Of a stretch of DNA of 64,000 nt, positions 50,701-59,700 are shown in pieces (the stretch's first letter is position 1; each line of letters begins with the position of its first letter). Location: positions 124,001 to 188,000 of the forward strand of contig OY725492.1 in the NCBI GenBank assembly GCA_963281255.1, given 5' to 3'. The notes below the pieces were generated by a model. The model was not told the DNA's origin. It searched no databases and saw only the letters and a list, made by a program, of their open reading frames with translations. The position numbers were made by a program, and so were the translations under genes. Origin of the DNA: Aphrocallistes beatrix. Lineage: Eukaryota > Porifera > Hexactinellida > Sceptrulophora > Aphrocallistidae.

Positions 50701-53700
50701 TTTCGCGTGAAGTGTTGACTCGCAGTTATGTTGTGTGAACACCATATATGGACATGATCAATGCAGCTCCTAGACCAGTAGACCTGTATTGGACCACCAT
50801 GGAATCTCCAAACACATACAGTCAAGGTCGCTTAATATGAACATTCGTTTATTATGAACTAACCTCCTGGTCTCAATTTCAATTTTTAGATAGGATTTTT
50901 ATTGAATCAAGTTCGCTTAATTAATATGAAGTATCTCTATTATGAACATATTTTTTGGTCCCCTGGATATAAGCGACCCTAACTGTACTCGGTGCATGAA
51001 TATTAGAGATATGAGTTATTAGTATATACGTATAGCATATTTTCATATTTCTACAAAAATTAATATTTTAATATAAAAATGTGATCGGTCGATTTCTGAA
51101 TTACTTTTGCGTTCTACTTTTTCAGATGTAACTATTGCATGATCACATTGTAAGTATATTTTCCTGGAATTGTGTTACTTTCAATACAAGGGATTTATTT
51201 GCTTAATCATTTCTTACATGAAAATGACTGAATAATGCTTATTTATAATACATTTAACATAAAAGAGACGAAATTAGTTTGCGATGTTTGCAGCTGCATG
51301 GGTGTTAGCAGGAGAATTTGGGATTATTTTTTCGAATACATCTAATGAATTTTTATTTGGAGGAAGATATTGAGCGATTAGGAAGGTGAAGGGAGTGACA
51401 CAGGGGAGAAAAGAGCACTTTCGATTGAAGTATAGAATGCGATTTCTTTTTCCAATTCTTGTTTCTCGAGCTTTAGTTCGTTTCTCTTTTGCTTCAGTTT
51501 TCGAACACTTTCGCGATACCTCACTCTTGCTCGATTATTCGAAAGACTTGTTTTGAAATTTTGGATTTCTGAAATGCACCTCTCATCGAACTTGGCACAT
51601 TCCATCGACTCCCTCAGATTACGCGTGTCAGTCTTTGCTAGCTTCTCAATGCTAACCAATTCTAGGATAGATTGAGGAGAATCGAGATCCTCCATATCCT
51701 CGATGTCTTTCTCCCAGTTGGCATTAAGCATATATTGTATTGAATTTAATTGAGAAAATGAGTAGATAGTCTTTCCTGCCTCCATTTAGAGTCTCTTCTG
51801 TTTGTTTTTTTACCTTTCTTTTTTCGGTATTTCTTTAATATTTATATAACTTGATAATTGTGATTTGTAAAATTGGACCACCATTCGGAGAGAAGGAATA
51901 AATAAAGAGGATTCATCTCAGAGATCTTAAAAAAACAATTTGGTTGTTTCAAGATAAACAATCTGACTTTATCACTGGGAAGATTATCTCGACGTATGGA
52001 ATATTAATCATACTATAACTGAGACACTGGAGAACCTTAATTATCAATAGCAATAAAGATGATAGTTATTTATTTTCCTTGTGTAAGAAATATATTGATT
52101 CTAACTTGGTTTGGTTGGACTATCTTGTTACCATTGCCAGTGACCACGATCAAGATGTGTAATGTAATCTAATATACATAGATTATTGTGCTAAATTGAG
52201 ATGATGAGAGAATAATATGGACATTTAAGGAGTCATGAACTTGCTAATGGAGATGATCAAGTGGTAGTTAATGCAATTGGGCTTCAAATTTCGTCATATT
52301 AGATGGACACAGTAAGATGACTAATTTGGAAAGTTTCCCAAATGGCTTATATCAGTGGCTCTTAACCTGGGGATGTGATGTAGCCAGTATCTGGGAGACA
52401 TTTTCTTTCAAGTTTTTCATATACGTAGTACCTCCTATAGACAGTTATTGTGTAGAGTATGTGGAACCTCATACTGAGATCGGAATGGGGGGACGCTGAC
52501 TGAAAGAACTATTGCTTAGTATGAAACGATTCAAGAAGATTGCCATAACCTACCCTTATGTATTATACTCATACTCGTATAAAATTCCGCATGTTCTAGC
52601 AACAAATTTCAGTTCTATTAATTCCAGTAATTTTGGAACCGGTTACTTAATGGTTGGGTGTTTTTTCCTCATATTTCTGATGTTATGATTGGATTGGTGT
52701 ATTATCCAATCATATCTTATATCAGAGTACAGTATGCAGATTTCCTTTCCTCTAATGGTCATGCCAAGGTTTCCTTTCTCTGAAATATCAAACTGAGTTA
52801 ATTAAACGAGTCTAATGCTTTCACAATGAGTCATATTCTGATCTTGTGTAGAGTGTAGAGGTCCAATCAGGTTGGAAAACAACATGTGATTACCTATGAG
52901 TAACATTCTATGGATCTATTACTCAAGAAGTTACGAGCCATTTGTCCTCCACTTCTACGTAGTGTGTTTTCTATATGAACTTGACTACTAAAATAAGAAC
53001 TATCTCCTATTGCACAATTCTGTTATCTGAAGATCTGTATGGTGGTAGTGTTACGTACTCGTGAGGATTTATATTAAAATCTCTTTCATCTCACAAATTG
53101 TCCGATGTACTGATAATTCATTATTATTATCCGATATTGAGCTACATCCTTCCAAGTAGTATACTCTTCCTTAGCAAAATTCATTTCACGTCATAGAGTG
53201 GTTTAGCAGCAACAACCTGTGCTTTGTAAGCTTTGAACTCTCCTCCTTAATATATTAACATGCAACTAATTTCTATTTACACATCAGTTTTTAGTTTCTA
53301 GAAATCTTACACAATATTTTAATCAGTTAGAAACAGTTGTGACATTTGTTTTGTATTGGTGTTTATGAGGGATTTCTTCCTGTTTATATGGCCCCTAGAA
53401 CTTCTGAATGTAACATTTCTTATGATATAAATATCAGAAAAGTACCATTAATATGCATGGAGAATGGAGGCAGAAAACAGTATGTTTTCAGTTGCTCAAT
53501 TAAATTCAATACAATATCTGCTTAACCCTAGTTGGGAAAAGGACTTGAGAGAGATTACAGATCGGAATTCGCCTCAATCAATTCTTGAATTGGTGAATAT
53601 CGAAAAACTTTGTATGACTGACACACGAAATGTGAAGGTGTCAATGGAAAATGGGAAATTCAATAAGAGATGTATCGTAGAAATACAGAACTTGAAGACA

Positions 53701-56700
53701 GATTTGTCAAATAAACAATCGAGAAAGAAGTATCGTGTAAGTCTCCAGCAATTAAAACGGAAGAGAAATGATTTCATGAGAGAGAAACAAGAGCTAGAGA
53801 AAGAAATTGCATTCTACACGCGTCAATTGAGAATATAATCTTCTAGTTGAACTGTTTCAACTTTTTCTGCCTCCAATATAAGTTTACCAACCTCCGACAT
53901 TGAATAAAATACATGCACACGCCATACGCTTTGCAGGTTACATTGCGATCATTTCATTCAGCTGCTTGCGACACATTTCTTTTCATTATGTTTGCATTAA
54001 TTTCTTTTTTACAGTCAATACAAATAAATTTGTCCTTTCAGATAATTATTTGAGGTTAATACACAAAATTAGACAATAAGCCGATATTATTTTGAATTAC
54101 TTCAAACAAGTTATTTATTCCCCTTTGGATATAGCCTATTTTCGTCTTTTAATGGAGTATGAAATAATGTGTGTATTATCTTGTGCATTTTTCAAGTAAG
54201 CATCCCCCGCTTCGACTATTTTAATTAGTTCAGCTCATTTATTTTTAGAGATGATGAAATCTCGCATCTAAATTATTCTTTCAAATTTACCACGTTTCTG
54301 AAGATATATTTTGCTGTATACATACACGTATGTATGTTTCTTATTGAAAGTCCGGTCTCGAAATAGAAATCAGTAGTGTTGCTGTCCGTCCACCCATCCA
54401 TCCTTCCGTAACTCCTCTCTTCGTAAGATTTAAAGAGAAAATGACTTGATTTTTTGTGAAGGTGTAGTTCTATATGTAGATTTACACCTATCCCTTTGAT
54501 TTTTATGTATTCCAAATCATCATGATGACACAGCAAAGTATTCAATCTACGCTTTATCGAAATAGTATATCATGCGAAAGATTATTGGCCAAAAAAGCCT
54601 CTCATAGACGTGATGACTGTACTTCCACATTCTTCATGGGTTGGTGACGTGACACGAAATATTGCGTTACCGTAGCGGGTAACGAATTTTTACATACGCC
54701 ATCCCGCTGTGAGGGGATTTTTATGCCTATTATTTTATGAATATAGCAAAAGCTATTATATTAGTCAGAGTCCAATGTATGCATAAATTAAATTGAATGT
54801 TTGTGATCTGGAATGTGTTTTGGTAATAGAATATGTTCAAGTAAGGGATAATATCTTACAAAAGCAAAAAATCAGGGTTAATTGGAATAGTTTTTACAAA
54901 ACATCTTTATTTGGAATCATTTTTATCAACAATTCCCATTTCTTATCCCAAATTGAAATTCTATGATCCAAAAGTTTACCCCTACTTCCTCTCATCCACT
55001 GCTTCGATTAATATCCAATTAATTAAAAATAAATTGAGACTAATTTTGAAAAGTAGAGTCTCGTTTTACTTAATGAAGATCTCAAACTTAATGATTGGAA
55101 TTTAGGGCTGAGGAATACCCTAAGGACCATCCATATAAAATGTACTGTGTTATACATTTCATCAAGAGTATATCAAATATATGTTTTGCAGACGAAATAT
55201 TCCATCATATTACCCAAGGTGACTGATTAAAAAGCCCAATTAGAGAGTAGTGATGCTGACTCGAAAAATCACAAAAAACAAACATGACTCATAACCTCTC
55301 CTAACATAGTTTTTTATTATAAGTGCTAAGTTACTTAGATAAGGATAAATAGCTTGTTTTGAGTATTTTGGATATCTGGCCCATTCAATACAATATGTGC
55401 GGATTTGTTATTGGTATAAAGGAGGGACAAACGAATTGTTTGATATTTTTTCGCTTAGCATTGCAACAATAAATATTTTCCACAGCTAAATATCATAAGC
55501 GTATAATTATTGTTATAATTTGTCATTATTTTATTCTTTACGCGGCTGAAAAAAAAGCACTAAAAATGCTCGCAATGGAACCTGCAAAGCAACGCTGCTT
55601 GTACTTGTAAAGGCTAGAAATTGCATTTTTGTTAAAGTGTAGACGGCACTTACTTTCTCAGGCTGTTACTTCTCTCTCTTTAACTCTTCAACTTTCGTTT
55701 TAACTGGAGACTTGCATGATACTTCTCTCTCGACCAGTACTATCTTGAAGTTTTCTGTACTACTACATCTCTTATTGAATTTCCCATTTTCCATTTGACA
55801 TCTTCACACCACCTTTTGAGTCAGTAATACAAGCTTCAGGATATTCACCAATTAAAGAATTGAATGAGGAGAGAACTGTAATCTGTAATCTCTCTCAAGT
55901 TTCCCAACTAGAATTAAGCAGATGTTGTATTGAGTTTAATTGAGAAATTGAATAGATGTTGTTTTGTGTCTCTATTAACTTGTTAATGCTTGTAATAAAT
56001 GTGTCACATTATACCATAACACTGTTTTATTTGGAGGGTTCAATGACCATGCAGTTACTTCTGATAAAAACAAAATTTCTAAAATAAAAAAGAAATAACA
56101 AATGTGACATCGTTGAATAACAAATGTGACATTTTTTATTTTACGCCCAGAATTAATACATCCCCCATTAGTCTAAACACGTACCTTTAAGAGTGCTTCT
56201 GCAAGCATTTTTATGCCATAACTATCCTAGTATCAAAACTATCAAGTTTTTAAGAATTGAATTATTGTATCCTATCTCATATAGATTGTGCAATAGTTGA
56301 AAACATTTCCCCATCATTTTCGATGCAATGCATATACCATACATTATACTTTTGAGAAAGGATTTTAGTGAGGATCAATTTGAAAATTTGATATGCTTTT
56401 CAGGAATAAAGGTCAGAACATAGCTTGGTAATGGGATACGTATCTACATCGCAAAGCTGTTAACCATGTGAATATGATGAATATGGAGGAATGCTATTTA
56501 ATATTGAAGATATGTATTCGAGTGTTTGAATAGTACTTTTAGCCAGGCAGTGTATCTTGCACGTACTATTTAGTGTATTAATTGTTGTGTTCCGAAACCA
56601 ATGAATGAATTTTGAACTCGATAAATATGATACATATGATCATCTCCTTTGGCCAAGTTCTAAAAATTCAACTGTTCCTTCATCATCTCAAATTCAACAC

Positions 56701-59700
56701 CCAATCATCTCCAGTATATTAGATTACAGTGGTCGATTGCAATGGTAACAAGATAGATAGCTAGAATCAACAAACCATTGAAACCTCTTACACAAGGACT
56801 TGTATCCTTCATGAATATATAGTATGATTAATATTCCCTACGTCGAGATAATCTCTCCAGTGAAAAATGTCAGTTTGTTTTTCTTGAAACAACTAAATTG
56901 TTCTTTAAGATGTCTTGAGATGAATCCTCTTTATTTTTTTTCCTTCTCTCCGAATGTTGTACAATTCACAAATCACAATTATCAAAATATATAAATATTT
57001 AAAAAATACAGAAAAAAGAAAAGTAAAAAAAACAGAAGAGACTCTAAATGGAGGCAGGAAAGACTATCTACTCATTTTCTCAATTAAATTCAATACAATA
57101 TATGCTTAATGCCAACTGGGAGAAAGACATCGAGGATATGGAGGATCTCGATTCTCCTCAATCTATCCTAGAATTGGTTAGCATTGAGAAGCTAGCAAAT
57201 ACAGACACGCGTAATCTGAGGGAGTCGATGGAATGTGCCAAGTTCGATGAGAGGTGCATTTCAGAAATCCAAAATTTCAAAACGAGTCTTTCGAATAATC
57301 GAGCAAGATTGAGGTATCGCGAAAGTGTTCGCAAACTGAAGCAAGAGAAAAACGAATTGAAGTTCGAGAAACAAGAATTGGAAAAAGAAATCGCATTCTA
57401 TACTTCAATCGAAAGTGCTCTTTTCTCCCCTGTTTAACGATGTTTCACTCTTCTTAACTTCCTATTCGCTCAATACCTACCTTCAAGTATAAAATTCATA
57501 ATATCCGAAAAAAACAATTCCAAATTCCCCTTGCTTACATCCCGGCTGCTGCAAGCTATATACATTAATTTGTATCCCTTTTGTCATGTGTTATATGTTG
57601 TTGTTGTTGTTGTTTTTCATTGCATTCATTCATCAATATGCTACATATCTTTAATTTTCCCACATGATACGTAATATCTGTTAAACGATTAATTAGCAAT
57701 ATACGAACATGTTGCTTAACCTGGCATCATATTGGCATATGAGATCATCTTATCAGTATGAGCAAATAACTCACAATAATGTTTTAGATCTAATTTTAAT
57801 GACACATAATATCATAAAAATATTGGGAATTTAGCTTGCATAATTTGTGTGACTAATCCACTGTGCATTTTAGGTCAATTGCGTGTCTGTTTCAGAAGAT
57901 GGCTCATTCTTTGTGCTAGTTGGGCTAAGAACTGTTAGGTTCTGTCAGTACGATGCTGAGCTCTCTCACAGATCTCGTCGTGTCAGCACTCTCGTCTCTC
58001 GAAACGCTTTACTGGGCGCTCATCAGTCATTGAATTATGTCGCTGTCACCTGTAATAGAGCTAAGTACAGTACCAGCAATGACACACAGACAAAGACTTA
58101 TGTGCTTTCACAGAGAGGTATTTTCATAGCATTTCTTAGAGTCAGAATATTTATTCTGCAAAAAGAGTTGAGTTTATAGGTGAAACATCTACTTCTCTAG
58201 GTATAATGCTGATCATAAACTCTGATAGAGAAGTGGTTACATGGATTGACACCCAAATACGACAGGCTCGTTGTATATCTATCACTGATCAGTTCATTTT
58301 CTGCGGGGGAATCAATGCTACCATTAGAATCTTCGAGATACCCTCTCTCCAGTACCTCACTAGCATGCCGATAGCTATGTCCAGTGAGGAGGGAGACACA
58401 GATAATCTGTTTCCAGATGAAAATAGGTAACTATACGTACATGTTGTCTACTATGACCTTCGCTAGTAGATCCCATAGAGTCATAGACTCTTTAATTGAG
58501 GATTAATCGAGGTATAAAACTGCTGTCGGTATCATAACACTACTTTGTGCAATTGTTGAGTGCACCTTGTACTTTTCATACAGCGAGATATATTTAATGA
58601 AAACACACCACAACCATCAAGTAAACACTATAATTATGAATATCCGTGTAGCTCATTGAAGTTTCCATTGTATTATGATGCTTGAATAGCCTGAATGAAC
58701 TTTTTGATCGAAAGAGATTGTTTGGATTCTGAAGGGTATTTTGTATCAATGGTTTATATTTGTTATTAGGTTCCATCCTACTGCTACTTCCATCACGATT
58801 AATATACCGCAATCAAAACTGTTCTCTTCCTACTCCAATCATAGTATTTATATATGGAATATACACAATTTACTTCAAAAAGGGACCCCAAAAGGAAATC
58901 CGATTGAATTAATTCAAGATCAACCATCTCGCACTTTCTTATTTCACTCTTCGCATATTTGGTCTGCAGAAGTCTATCCTTCAGGTCTTCAATACCCTTG
59001 TCTTCCTGATTGCTTCGTAACAGGTTCTTCTGATGGGACTGTGAGAATTTGGTGGTTCTCAAAGCATGACACATCCTCTAATTCAGATGTAAACGGATTT
59101 AAATGTCCAGAATTGATACACATCTTATCTCCGCAAGGTAAAATTCTAGAAATACCAAGAATATTAACAACACAGTGAATTATGTACATTAACAATCCTT
59201 CTACCCTAATTAAGCATACAATTATCATTTGGAACTACGAATGCGTAAATGTATCAACCCTCGGATGCATTGGGGTACACATCCTATTTATAGTAACTAC
59301 CCCAGTTTGTATATGACTTCCCTGCTAAAAATAGCTTAAACCGGAAGTGAAGCAGCAAAATTCCTAGGCGACGAAGGGTTTTAAGACACTTCCGTTTTTT
59401 ATATGACAAATAGATGTATCAATGTTTAGATTTTAACTTTGAATCACTCTTAATTTTATAGATAGTGCGAAGGAAGCTCAGAATGAAAACACCTCTGGGG
59501 TAAAATCAGTTTGCATCAGTCCAGATGGGCTGTATCTAGGAGCTGGAGAGAAGGGAGGATGGATTCGGATCTACGACCTGCGTAGCATGAAACCCACCTA
59601 CTACTTGCAAGCACATACTGGTGAAATTCTCCAGTTAGATTTCTCACCTGACATCCCGAATCTTCCTCCCCTTTTGGCTTCCGGTGGTAAAGATAGATCA

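Noticed and set aside
49970..57437. Nested genes as open frames of a transposon
   Set aside because: They encode no transposase, integrase or reverse-transcriptase motif, have individual TATA boxes, and lack shared terminal repeats apart from the single large inverted duplication.
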